Below, one piece after another: positions 1 to 5,232 of a DNA stretch of 5,232 nucleotides. Every line of letters begins with the position of its first letter. Position 1 is the stretch's first letter. Where the stretch lies: assembly GCA_009786615.1 (NCBI GenBank), contig WQRS01000058.1, positions 1,636-6,867 of the forward strand, written 5' to 3'. This DNA comes from Treponema sp. Its GTDB lineage: Bacteria; Spirochaetota; Spirochaetia; Treponematales; Breznakiellaceae. A program made the translations under genes and the position numbers. Under the pieces are notes generated by a model. It had not been told where the DNA came from. It worked only from the letters and a program-made list of their open reading frames with translations, and searched no databases.

Positions 1-419
1 TACTTATTAAAATGAGTAATATTCGCCTGAATAAATCCGAGCATCCTTAAAGACTGCTCATCAAGCTCCATATTTTCTGCCCGCTCAATTGCCGCTGAAA
101 ACTCATTTGCTGTTTCCGAGCCTTCCCGGTTCGCGCGCGCAATTCCGCTGCCCAAAAGTACAAGCATCTGCTCACGCTGGAACGGCGTTGCGATTACCAG
201 CGCTTGCAAAACATAAGCCGGATTTGCGCCAAAGCTGCGCAACAATTCCCTTCCAGCCGCCGCTTCTTCACCCGATTCCCAGTAATGATCAAAAACTGCC
301 AGTATTTCACTCGCCGCGTCATCTTGCGTTGATGAGCGGCAGGAAATAATTAAAAAAGCGGCGGCAAGTGAAACGGCAACAATTTGAAAGCGGCTTAGTT
401 GTTTTTTCACGTTCTTCAT
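1..419 (-). CDS. Putative lipoprotein, C-terminus possibly cut by window edge
   Basis: I do not recognise the family. The reading frame starts at ATG 419-417, overlapping the stop of the upstream SPFH gene by one base (TGATG), and stays open to the window edge, giving 139 complete codons. The last two bases read TA, so a stop may lie exactly at the edge or the gene may continue. The N-terminus has Lys/Arg residues (MKNVKKQLSR), a hydrophobic stretch, then a lipobox-like IISC with Cys at about residue 29, followed by a polar SST-QDD segment. This is the layout of a lipoprotein signal peptide cut by signal peptidase II, so the mature protein is probably anchored in the envelope facing the periplasm or outside. 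The remainder looks alpha-helical, rich in Ala, Glu and Leu, without a motif I can name. No strong ribosome binding site precedes it, so translation probably depends on coupling to the SPFH gene. The gene is inferred from frame, signal peptide and context. Confidence 0.8.
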   Translation of the reverse strand, partial: MKNVKKQLSRFQIVAVSLAAAFLIISCRSSTQDDAASEILAVFDHYWESGEEAAAGRELLRSFGANPAYVLQALVIATPFQREQMLVLLGSGIARANREGSETANEFSAAIERAENMELDEQSLRMLGFIQANITHFNK

Positions 420-1246
420 CACGTTTTATCCATTTCACTTGCAGGGTTTTTTGTCAACTTTTTCAGCGCGTCTTCAATGATCTCGTTGCGGGCTTTGGCG
501 ACTGCGTTGGGATGTATGGCGGAAATCGGTTCGCCGCTCCCTCCGGCTCCTGTGATTATCGAAACGTGATTCACCGGATAGTGGGCGAGCGTTTCGGTGA
601 AGGGCTTAAAGAGGCTGTCGAAGTTGTCGATTAGCCATGCTGATTTTCCCTTTCCGGCTTCCTTTATCGTTTTTAGCGTTACTTCAAGCTGCTCCATTTC
701 GGCTTTGGCAACTTCAAACCACGAACTCACTTCGGCTTTTGCATCAAGCACAGCTTTTTCTTTGTGTGCCTGCGCCGGGGTAAGTATTTCCGCCTTGTGG
801 CGGTTGCGCAGAAGCTCGATGTTTTGCTTTTCCGCTTCCAGCTCTGCTGTAACGCCTGACACCCTTGCTTTCGCATCGGCAGAAACTTCCTCCACGCCGA
901 CTTGCTGGCGCTTGTTTTCCTGCGCAAGCTTAACTCTGGTTTCCGCTTTAAGCCTGTCAAGTTCGTTGCGGATGTTCTTGACCTCCGTTTCCGCCCGCCG
1001 TTTTTCCGACTGCTCCGCCGCCGAAGCTTTCGCCTCTGCCTGAGCTTCCCGTGCGCGGGTTTCCGCATCGGCAGACTGCACCCGCTTCAAAAGCGCGATG
1101 TACAGGTCAGGCTCCTCAACGCCGGGCAAACGGTGATCATCCACATCAGCGATGTTCATGGTAGTAATTTGAAGCCCGATGTTTTCCAAATCCGCTTTAC
1201 ACACATTGATCATCTTTGACACAAGTGCGTCTTTGTCCTTCATCAC
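419..1246 (-). CDS. C-terminal fragment of SPFH protein 2 (coiled coil)
   Basis: The longest start-to-stop frame on the far side of the frameshift begins at GTG-ATG (1246) and gives 275 residues. It covers the end of the SPFH domain (DLENIGLQITTMNIADVDD), the coiled coil and the C-terminal region. The frame is actually open upstream to the frameshift and encodes conserved SPFH sequence there (TGELAKIAGYIIEGHLRDS), so 1246 is not a natural start. I see no good ribosome binding site before it. Independent expression is therefore doubtful; treat this as the 3' part of the gene spanning 419-1673. Confidence 0.5.
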   Translation of the reverse strand: MMKDKDALVSKMINVCKADLENIGLQITTMNIADVDDHRLPGVEEPDLYIALLKRVQSADAETRAREAQAEAKASAAEQSEKRRAETEVKNIRNELDRLKAETRVKLAQENKRQQVGVEEVSADAKARVSGVTAELEAEKQNIELLRNRHKAEILTPAQAHKEKAVLDAKAEVSSWFEVAKAEMEQLEVTLKTIKEAGKGKSAWLIDNFDSLFKPFTETLAHYPVNHVSIITGAGGSGEPISAIHPNAVAKARNEIIEDALKKLTKNPASEMDKT

Positions 1247-1274
1247 TTGTTCAGGTGTTACGCTTGCTATTGAA

Positions 1275-1673
1275 TCACGCAGATGCCCTTCGATAATGTA
1301 ACCTGCAATTTTTGCAAGTTCGCCGGTTGGAAGCGAGGTTGAGAATGCGGGTCACCGCGTATGAGCGCCCTGCTTCGTTGCCAGCGATGGCAAACGAAAC
1401 GGTGGCTTTTACGTTCAGCGGAACGATGCCCGCCGCAATAGCCGAATCAACGACAACTTCAATTGTGATGGGCGTAAGATCAAACTTGGCGAAGCGCTGA
1501 AACAGGGGAATGACAAAAGCCCTGCCGCCTGAAAGTGTTCTGAAACCTTTGGCGCGTCCTGAACCGGTAACTACGCCCAGTTCGTTCCCGCCGACAATTT
1601 TCATGTTGGTGATAAGCTGGATGAGAATGGTGATGCCGACCAATCCTCCAAGAACTACAGCGAATACAATCAC
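1275..1673 (-). CDS. N-terminal fragment of SPFH protein 2, as sequenced
   Basis: This is the frame a ribosome would read from the GTG start: 132 residues, of which the first 115 are genuine SPFH sequence (membrane segment plus the first half of the SPFH domain). The final 17 (NRRTCKNCR to RRASA) are out-of-frame residues ending at TGA. The Cys/Arg-rich tail is unlike the rest of the protein, which marks it as frameshift product. If translated as is, it would be a membrane-anchored stub unable to form the coiled coil. Confidence 0.6.
   Translation of the reverse strand: MIVFAVVLGGLVGITILIQLITNMKIVGGNELGVVTGSGRAKGFRTLSGGRAFVIPLFQRFAKFDLTPITIEVVVDSAIAAGIVPLNVKATVSFAIAGNEAGRSYAVTRILNLASNRRTCKNCRLHYRRASA
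1326..1332 (-). other. Frameshift point in SPFH gene 2
   Basis: Read on the minus strand, codons GCT TCC AAC CGG CGA leave the SPFH frame. Dropping one C from TCC (positions 1329-1330) gives GCT TCA ACC GGC GAA, that is A-S-T-G-E, and the frame then continues as LAKIAGYIIEGHLRDS to the natural stop at 421-419. The change is one extra base. It is not in a long homopolymer, only CC and AA doublets, so a classic homopolymer sequencing slip is not obvious. Confidence 0.85.
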
Positions 1674-3019
1674 GAGTTACCTCCTTTTTCGTCCGGCGCG
1701 ATAAACGATTTAATGTCCACCGCAAAAGTTTCAGTGAACATTTTGAGGAAATCGGCAAACGCTCTCGGTCCGCGATTGACGGCGCCTGAAAATCCTTCTT
1801 CGTCATTCATCACCACAAAGCTGTCAACATTGACGTTTTTTGCCGATTCCATGTAAGTCGCGTACAACAAAGGAAGCTTCTCTTGCAGAAACAATACCGC
1901 CTGCGCATCATTGCCGTATTTGGAAATTAGTTCCGCCTTGTTTTTCAAAATCGTGTTTCGGGCGGATCGCTTAATCGCCACCGCTTCCTGTTCGCCTTCG
2001 GCAATTATGCGCGCCTCTTCCTCAAGGGCCTGCGCTTGAAGGGTAAGGGCGGTTTGATTTTTCAGTTTTTGCAGTTCGACCATCATCTTTTGCACCGCAG
2101 CCTCGCCAGAGTTCGCCGCCTGCGCGATTGACTGATCCGCGCGAATGGACGCTTCTTTTACCAAACCCTGCGATTCCTGGCGGTACATTTCCAGTTCCTG
2201 CCGCGCGGCAATTATCGCCTCGTCAGCAGAGTTTTTTGCCACTTCCATGCGGCGGTGCGCGTCACTTTCTGACTGCTCGGCAATAGCCCGCAAACGGGAT
2301 TCCTCAATTTCCACCTGCTGCCGTTTTTCCGCCAGTGTCTTTTGCGCCAGATTGGCGATGTAGTTGGAAGTGTCCCATATTTTTTGAAGCGAAACCGAAA
2401 CGACCTTCATCCCAAACGAGCGCAAATCCGCGTTTATGTCAGAAAAAAGCTCGGTGCGAAAATGCGCGCGCTCACCTGCCCTCTCGCTATCCCCGTCTTC
2501 ACCCTCCGCGCCTGATTCACCGGCATCGGCAATCTGCACCATGCCGATTGCCTGAAGCGGCGTGGCTTTGTTAAGCGCCCCGCGAAAATTGCCCACCAGC
2601 GTCTGCTGCACCTGATCGTGAATCTGCTTGGAATCCTTTCCCATAAGCCGTTCCACCGCGCTGTACAACATCGCTTCTTCATCGTCATCGATGCAAACAC
2701 AGGCGGTGGCATCAGCTCCGACAGTGATGCCGTTGGCGCTGTTCACACCCTCAACCCGCACGTTGATGGGGAACACGTCCAAATCAAGCGAACCAACCGC
2801 TTGAAAATACGGGATGACGGCAGTGCGCCCCCGATTGACAGAAAACCCGAAGGTCTTTCCGCCCCGCCTTGTCTTTCGTCCGGTAACAACCATTATGCGG
2901 TTGGGCAGCGCAACTTTGATGATCATTTTTATCATGCCGATAAAAACGATAAACGCCCCCAAGCCAAGTGCGCCGTACAGGATGCCCTGCGCCATTTCCA
3001 AATTGCCAATATCAGCCAT
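1670..3019 (-). CDS. SPFH/Band 7 flotillin-like membrane protein 1
   Basis: A complete 449-residue protein with flotillin architecture. Residues about 12-36 form one hydrophobic membrane segment. The SPFH domain follows (about 37-220), with RIMVVTGRKTRRGGKTF, the AVIPYFQAVGSLDLDVFPI strand, the VGNFRGALNKATP helix (equivalent to the family's GHLR-A region) and INADLRSFGMKVVSVSLQKI. From about 222 to 365 lies a long coiled coil rich in Ala, Glu, Gln and Arg, with repeats such as AIAEQSESDAHRRMEVAKNSADEA. A C-terminal region follows (FLQEKLPLLYATYMESAKNV, then FADFLKMFTETFAVDIKSF). Such proteins assemble on membranes as scaffolds; the specific client here is unknown. A polar, acidic linker (about residues 164-187) sits inside the SPFH domain and looks like extra sequence. 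The ATG start has AAGGAG at 3030-3025, five bases upstream. Its stop overlaps the next SPFH start by four bases, and the upstream gene ends 31 bases away, so it is probably the second gene of an operon. Confidence 0.92.
   Translation of the reverse strand: MADIGNLEMAQGILYGALGLGAFIVFIGMIKMIIKVALPNRIMVVTGRKTRRGGKTFGFSVNRGRTAVIPYFQAVGSLDLDVFPINVRVEGVNSANGITVGADATACVCIDDDEEAMLYSAVERLMGKDSKQIHDQVQQTLVGNFRGALNKATPLQAIGMVQIADAGESGAEGEDGDSERAGERAHFRTELFSDINADLRSFGMKVVSVSLQKIWDTSNYIANLAQKTLAEKRQQVEIEESRLRAIAEQSESDAHRRMEVAKNSADEAIIAARQELEMYRQESQGLVKEASIRADQSIAQAANSGEAAVQKMMVELQKLKNQTALTLQAQALEEEARIIAEGEQEAVAIKRSARNTILKNKAELISKYGNDAQAVLFLQEKLPLLYATYMESAKNVNVDSFVVMNDEEGFSGAVNRGPRAFADFLKMFTETFAVDIKSFIAPDEKGGNS
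1679..1686 (-). promoter_or_regulatory. Ribosome binding site for SPFH gene 2
   Basis: The minus strand reads AAGGAGGT followed by AACTC and then GTG, giving a near-perfect Shine-Dalgarno with six bases between GGAGG and the start. It lies inside the last codons of the upstream SPFH gene (encoding E-K-G-G-N-S), whose stop overlaps the start as GTGA. It decides the GTG start at 1673. Confidence 0.85.
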
Positions 3020-3050
3020 TGAAGCTCCTTCCTGTTAAACTTTGTTTTCC

Positions 3051-4022
3051 CTAGCGCAGCCGGTAATTAAAAAGCAGCGCAACGCGGTGGAATAAAAGCC
3101 TGCGTTGTCCTCCATCGTCCAGCAAAGCTAAATCCCGGTAAAAGTACATATCATCGGTGATGTTAAACGCTCCGTGGTTTCGGCGGGTTTGCATTTGAAC
3201 AACAAGCGCCATATCCAGGCGCGGGTTAAGGGAAAAATTAAGAATACTTGAAAAAGTCCATTCCGAAAGATTTTCGCCCCAAAAATCCCCGTCTGCGCTG
3301 TTGTACAAGTTCCTGCGCGATTCCGCCATAAAAGCGACCGTGTTAAGTACGGGCGATAGCGGCATGTGATATCCGATCACGTAAGTCGCGTTGTACATCC
3401 AGCCGTTGCGGTTTTCCCTGGACGCGTTTTCAAATATCCACGAATCACCTGAACCTGCGCGTGTATAAGCGGCATAGCGGAATTCATGGCGGGTCATAAA
3501 AAGGACGTGATTCCAATAGCCGGGTAAAACCGCGCCCAGGTCAAACTGCAAAGTCGCGGCTCCCCAAGCGTTCCAGATTAGGCCGTCAAAAGCATTCCCG
3601 TCAATTTGCGAGCGCCGCGGGCCAAGCGCCTGATCATCATCGGGGTGGGGAATGTTAAGCCCGATGCCGTAGCCCAATGGCATATTCCATCCGGAGCCGG
3701 CAAGCCCGCCGCCTGAAAGCACAAAAAATGCCGCCGGTGTCCAGTTAATTTCAGCAATCCCGTTAAGCGAAACCGGCGAAACTTCGGCGGATAAAACCGC
3801 AGCGATATTGTTCCCGCCAGTCAGCGGATGTGTGCCTTGCAGAAAAGGAAACTCAAAACTCTGCCGTATAACAAACTTTACCTCAGGAGATGAAGAAGTC
3901 TGAAGCTCCAAATATGTCGATGAGCTTATCCCTTCTTCCTGCGCCTGCAATACACCGGGAAACAGTGCAAAAATAATCACTCCAAAAAAAACCGCGCTTA
4001 ACGCGCACCGCTTACTTTCCAT
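3051..4022 (-). CDS. Secreted protein, possible outer-membrane beta-barrel, unknown function
   Basis: I do not recognise the family. With the start at ATG 4022 it encodes 323 residues. The first 27 form a classical signal peptide: MESKR with positive charges, a hydrophobic core (ALSAVFFGVIIFALF), and a likely signal peptidase I site after VLQA. The mature part shows many short segments of alternating hydrophobic and polar residues, many Trp/Tyr/Phe, and Gly/Asn/Asp turns (for example VKFVIRQSFEFPFL, HVLFMTRHEFRYAAYT, LDMALVVQMQTRRN). It ends with a strand, RVALLFNYRLR. This suggests an outer-membrane beta-barrel, although the last residue is not the usual Phe. I prefer 4022 to the in-frame ATG at 4034 because GGAGGG, part of that upstream ATG region, lies at the right distance before 4022. 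The gene heads the minus operon and sits 31 bases before SPFH gene 1. The barrel call is inference; a periplasmic beta-rich protein is the alternative. Confidence 0.8.
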   Translation of the reverse strand: MESKRCALSAVFFGVIIFALFPGVLQAQEEGISSSTYLELQTSSSPEVKFVIRQSFEFPFLQGTHPLTGGNNIAAVLSAEVSPVSLNGIAEINWTPAAFFVLSGGGLAGSGWNMPLGYGIGLNIPHPDDDQALGPRRSQIDGNAFDGLIWNAWGAATLQFDLGAVLPGYWNHVLFMTRHEFRYAAYTRAGSGDSWIFENASRENRNGWMYNATYVIGYHMPLSPVLNTVAFMAESRRNLYNSADGDFWGENLSEWTFSSILNFSLNPRLDMALVVQMQTRRNHGAFNITDDMYFYRDLALLDDGGQRRLLFHRVALLFNYRLR

Positions 4023-4026
4023 TACG

Positions 4027-4032
4027 CCCTCC
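4027..4032 (-). promoter_or_regulatory. Ribosome binding site deciding the 4022 start
   Basis: GGAGGG on the minus strand is followed by CGTA and ATG at 4022-4020, leaving five bases between GGAGG and the start. The competing ATG at 4034-4032 overlaps this motif and has no such site of its own. Confidence 0.7.
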
Positions 4033-4046
4033 ATTTGGTGCCACTC

Positions 4047-4055
4047 ATTCTACCA
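4047..4055 (-). promoter_or_regulatory. Candidate extended -10 promoter of the minus operon
   Basis: On the minus strand TGGTAGAAT combines a TAGAAT -10 box (4052-4047, five of six consensus bases) with a TG one base upstream, the extended -10 pattern that can make up for a weak -35. I see no good -35: TGGAAT at about 4075-4070 has the 17-base spacing but matches poorly. An A/T tract lies between and upstream of these. Transcription would begin near 4040, a few bases before the ribosome binding site, which leaves a very short leader. Prediction only. Confidence 0.4.
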
Positions 4056-4114
4056 CAGACACAAAAAAAATTCCACAAATATTTCAAAAATAGTAATTTG
4101 TTTTGTTTTTCGTT

Positions 4115-4134
4115 GTGTGCGCTTTTGCGCGCAC
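4115..4134. repeat. GC-rich inverted repeat (hairpin) in divergent intergenic region
   Basis: GTGTGCGC (4115-4122) and GCGCGCAC (4127-4134) form an eight-pair stem with one G-T wobble around a TTTT loop. The arms are largely alternating purine-pyrimidine. The repeat lies directly upstream of the -35 box of the plus-strand promoter and about 65 bases from the -10 of the minus-strand promoter. Position suggests an operator or a site affecting both promoters. It has no following U-run on either strand, and neither flanking gene ends here, so a terminator role is unlikely. Confidence 0.5.
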
Positions 4135-4138
4135 TTGA

Positions 4139-4167
4139 TTGAATAAAATTTCATGCGATGTTATAGT
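4139..4167 (+). promoter_or_regulatory. Candidate sigma-70-type promoter of the plus operon
   Basis: TTGAAT (4139-4144) and TATAGT (4162-4167) are separated by exactly 17 bases. They match the -35 and -10 consensus at four and five of six positions. The start of transcription would be near 4174, leaving a leader of about 30 bases before the TTG start at 4205. Spacing and downstream ribosome binding site agree, which makes this the best promoter in the window. Confidence 0.6.
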
Positions 4168-4195
4168 ACATCTACGGCAAGCTGACAGCGGCTGC

Positions 4196-4199
4196 GGAG
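4196..4199 (+). promoter_or_regulatory. Ribosome binding site deciding the TTG 4205 start
   Basis: GGAG is followed by five bases (ACACT) and then TTG-AAA-CAG. No ATG in this frame precedes the first membrane segment: the first ATG is codon 12, inside that segment. The TTG start with this site is therefore the most sensible choice. Confidence 0.65.
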
Positions 4200-4204
4200 A
4201 CACT

Positions 4205-4861
4205 TTGAAACAGTATATTACACGCCTTTGTATTCTGATGATTGGATTAATTTTTTTCGCAATAGGGATTGTATTGACAATCAGGGCAAACATTGGAACT
4301 CCGCCTTGGGAAGTTTTTCATGTCGGGCTTGCCGTGACATTCGGCTTAAGCATTGGAACAGTGTCAATTCTTGTCGGGCTTTTGATCGCAATATTCGTCA
4401 TTGCTTACGGGGAAAAGCTCGGGCTTGGAACGGTTTTGAATATTTTTGTAATTGGTGTGCTTGTTGATATTTTTCTTTTTATCACCCCAATTTCAGAAAA
4501 TGTGATTATCGGAACGCTTATGCTTGTCGTTGGTATTATTTGCATTTCGTTCGGTTCATGCTTGTACATAAAATCGGCTTTTGGTGTTGGGCCGCGGGAC
4601 AGCCTTATGGTTGTTTTGACGCGGAAAACGAAACTGCCCGTGGGACTTTGCCGCTTTGGTATTGAACTTTTGGTAACCGCAGGTGGATGGTTTTTGGGCG
4701 GCATGGTCGGGCTTGGAACGGTTTTGTTTGTATTTCTTATTGGAGTTTCAATACAACTGACTTTTAAGATTATGCGCTTTAACGTTACCACCGTTCAGCA
4801 TGAAACGCTGCGCCAAACTTACAGAGCGATACGAAATCTCGCAAAGAAGCATCCTGCATGA
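4205..4861 (+). CDS. YczE-like integral membrane protein
   Basis: Starting at TTG 4205, this is a 218-residue, very hydrophobic protein with about six membrane segments (near residues 6-26, 50-68, 73-93, 101-121, 147-166, 168-187) and a basic C-terminal tail (RQTYRAIRNLAKKHPA). It resembles the YczE/YyaS group of membrane proteins, recalled from the motifs RANIGTPPWEVFHVGL after the first segment and AFGVGPRDSLM in the second half; the group's biochemical role is, to my knowledge, not established, and a transport function is only a guess. The protein is an internal duplication with a period of 96 residues: G14/G110, I20-G21/F116-G117, G31/G127 and GLGTVL at 73-78 and 169-174 line up without gaps. 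The start is supported by GGAG five bases upstream and by a promoter whose -35 overlaps the longer frame's TTG at 4139. It overlaps mnmE by ATGA, implying coupled translation. It looks more A+T-rich than its neighbours. Confidence 0.88.
   Translation: MKQYITRLCILMIGLIFFAIGIVLTIRANIGTPPWEVFHVGLAVTFGLSIGTVSILVGLLIAIFVIAYGEKLGLGTVLNIFVIGVLVDIFLFITPISENVIIGTLMLVVGIICISFGSCLYIKSAFGVGPRDSLMVVLTRKTKLPVGLCRFGIELLVTAGGWFLGGMVGLGTVLFVFLIGVSIQLTFKIMRFNVTTVQHETLRQTYRAIRNLAKKHPA
4419..4438 (+). repeat. 20-base direct repeat within the membrane gene, copy 1
   Basis: The 20 bases at 4419-4438 recur exactly at 4707-4726, 288 bases (96 codons) downstream and in the same frame, encoding G-L-G-T-V-L in both halves of the duplicated membrane protein. 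Confidence 0.9.
4707..4726 (+). repeat. 20-base direct repeat within the membrane gene, copy 2
   Basis: Exact second copy of the 20 bases at 4419-4438. The surrounding sequence of the two halves has diverged much more at DNA level, so this block stands out. Confidence 0.9.
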
Positions 4862-5232
4862 ACGCCCCATCCTACGGCGGGCGCGATCCCATTTACGCTT
4901 TGGCAACCGCGCGCGGCGAAAGCGCATTGGCGCTGATCAGAACTTCAGGCGGCTCACCGGAAGATAAAGCTCAAAGCGCCATCGATCTTGTGGCGCGCGT
5001 TTTTTCGCTCCCCGAAAAACTGCTTGACGCCCGCTCCAATTCAGTTGTCCACGGATGGATAGTCGCTCAACAGCCGCAAACGTCCGACAGCGCACGGGAA
5101 AGAATCGACGAGGTGCTTGTCTCCGTTTACCGCGCGCCCCGCAGCTACACAGGCGAGGACGGCGCGGACATTTCCTGCCACGGCGGCATCGCAACGGTAA
5201 AAGCGGTGATGGCGGCGCTTAAAGCGGCGGGT
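4858..5232 (+). CDS. mnmE: tRNA-modification GTPase MnmE, N-terminal part
   Basis: The first 125 residues of MnmE (TrmE, formerly ThdF), cut by the right edge; family members are usually about 450-470 residues. With MnmG, MnmE installs the carboxymethylaminomethyl or aminomethyl group at C5 of the wobble uridine in certain tRNAs, using a tetrahydrofolate-bound one-carbon unit, in the cytoplasm. The visible part is the N-terminal folate-binding domain. It has the opening DPIYALATARGESALALIRTSG (residues 10-31) and the strongly conserved IDEVLVSVYRAPRSYTGED (83-101) leading into ISCHGG (105-110). The G domain and the C-terminal Cys motif lie beyond the window. The ATG overlaps the stop of the membrane gene (ATGA), with only a weak AAGAAG upstream, so translation is probably coupled to that gene and transcription driven from the promoter at 4139-4167. 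Confidence 0.96.
   Translation, partial: MNAPSYGGRDPIYALATARGESALALIRTSGGSPEDKAQSAIDLVARVFSLPEKLLDARSNSVVHGWIVAQQPQTSDSARERIDEVLVSVYRAPRSYTGEDGADISCHGGIATVKAVMAALKAAG

Larger units (their letters stand above)
419..1673 (-). pseudogene. SPFH/Band 7 flotillin-like protein 2, frameshifted
   Basis: Two adjacent frames together make one flotillin-like protein. The 1255-base span minus one base is exactly 418 codons, a 417-residue protein plus stop. It starts with a hydrophobic membrane segment (residues about 2-23), then an SPFH domain: GGNELGVVTGSGR, an FVIPLFQRFAKFDL strand, and after the break the hallmark YIIEGHLRDSIASVTPEQ. An Ala/Glu/Lys/Arg-rich coiled coil follows (about 195-340), then a C-terminal region with NHVSIITGAGGSGE. 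SPFH proteins form ring- or cage-like membrane scaffolds; two tandem SPFH genes suggest a hetero-oligomer with the upstream protein, as in HflK/HflC, although the long coiled coil is more flotillin-like. GTG at 1673 is the start because an ideal GGAGG lies six bases upstream. The frame breaks after codon 115; without repair the product lacks most of the SPFH domain and all of the coiled coil. A sequence error is as plausible as a real mutation, since both sides are otherwise intact. Confidence 0.85.

Noticed and set aside
597..1043. Plus-strand reading frame of 148 codons opposite the SPFH coiled coil
   Set aside because: Ser/Ala/Phe/Leu-rich translation is the typical mirror of an Ala/Glu/Lys coiled-coil gene; the minus strand carries the conserved protein.
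1275..1340. Programmed ribosomal frameshifting in SPFH gene 2
   Set aside because: No recognisable slippery sequence, no in-frame stop or rare-codon pause of the prfB type at the shift, and SPFH genes are not known for recoding. A mutation or sequence error is simpler.
4023..4034. ATG at 4034 as start of the secreted protein
   Set aside because: No ribosome binding site precedes it and the predicted leader would be only a few bases; GGAGGG is correctly placed for the ATG at 4022.
4115..4134. Hairpin as a rho-independent terminator
   Set aside because: No U-run follows on either strand and both flanking operons point away from it, so no transcript needs ending here.
4139..4204. Longer N-terminus of the membrane protein starting at TTG 4139
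   Set aside because: These 22 codons encode a polar segment unlike the family start, overlap the -35/-10 promoter, and have no ribosome binding site; TTG 4205 has GGAG five bases upstream.
4405..4791. Minus-strand reading frame of 128 codons opposite the membrane gene
   Set aside because: The Thr/Pro/Ser/Lys-rich translation is antisense to well-formed membrane segments and has no family features.
4937..5194. Minus-strand reading frame of 85 codons opposite mnmE
   Set aside because: Arg-rich antisense of a clearly recognised MnmE N-terminal domain.

Overview
The window looks like chromosome from a diderm bacterium of moderate G+C. The encoded set (a lipoprotein, a signal-peptide-bearing probable outer-membrane protein, membrane scaffold proteins and the tRNA-modification GTPase MnmE) would fit a spirochaete such as a Treponema relative. 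That placement is an impression from protein style and was not tested by any search.

Left part (1-4022, minus strand): four genes read leftwards as one probable operon. Transcription order is a secreted, beta-strand-rich protein of unknown function (4022-3051), a 449-residue flotillin-like SPFH protein with an N-terminal membrane segment (3019-1670), a second SPFH protein (1673-419), and a lipoprotein that runs off the left edge (419-1). The gap between the first two genes is about 30 bases. The later junctions overlap (GTGA between the two SPFH genes, TGATG before the lipoprotein), so translation is probably coupled. The second SPFH gene carries a one-base frameshift near 1326-1332. Removing one base restores a clean 417-residue protein. 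Either this copy is broken or the base is a sequence error. The likely theme is an envelope module: two partner SPFH scaffolds in the inner membrane, made with a lipoprotein and a putative outer-membrane protein. This is inference from context.

Middle (4023-4204): an A+T-rich divergent intergenic region. It holds an extended -10 promoter candidate for the minus operon, a good -35/-10 promoter for the plus operon, and a short GC-rich hairpin immediately upstream of that -35 box.

Right part (4205-5232, plus strand): a YczE-like integral membrane protein built from two copies of a roughly 96-residue unit, started at a TTG codon, overlaps by ATGA with mnmE. The mnmE reading frame runs off the right edge, leaving only its N-terminal domain. 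No RNA gene, CRISPR array, insertion sequence or strong terminator was seen.
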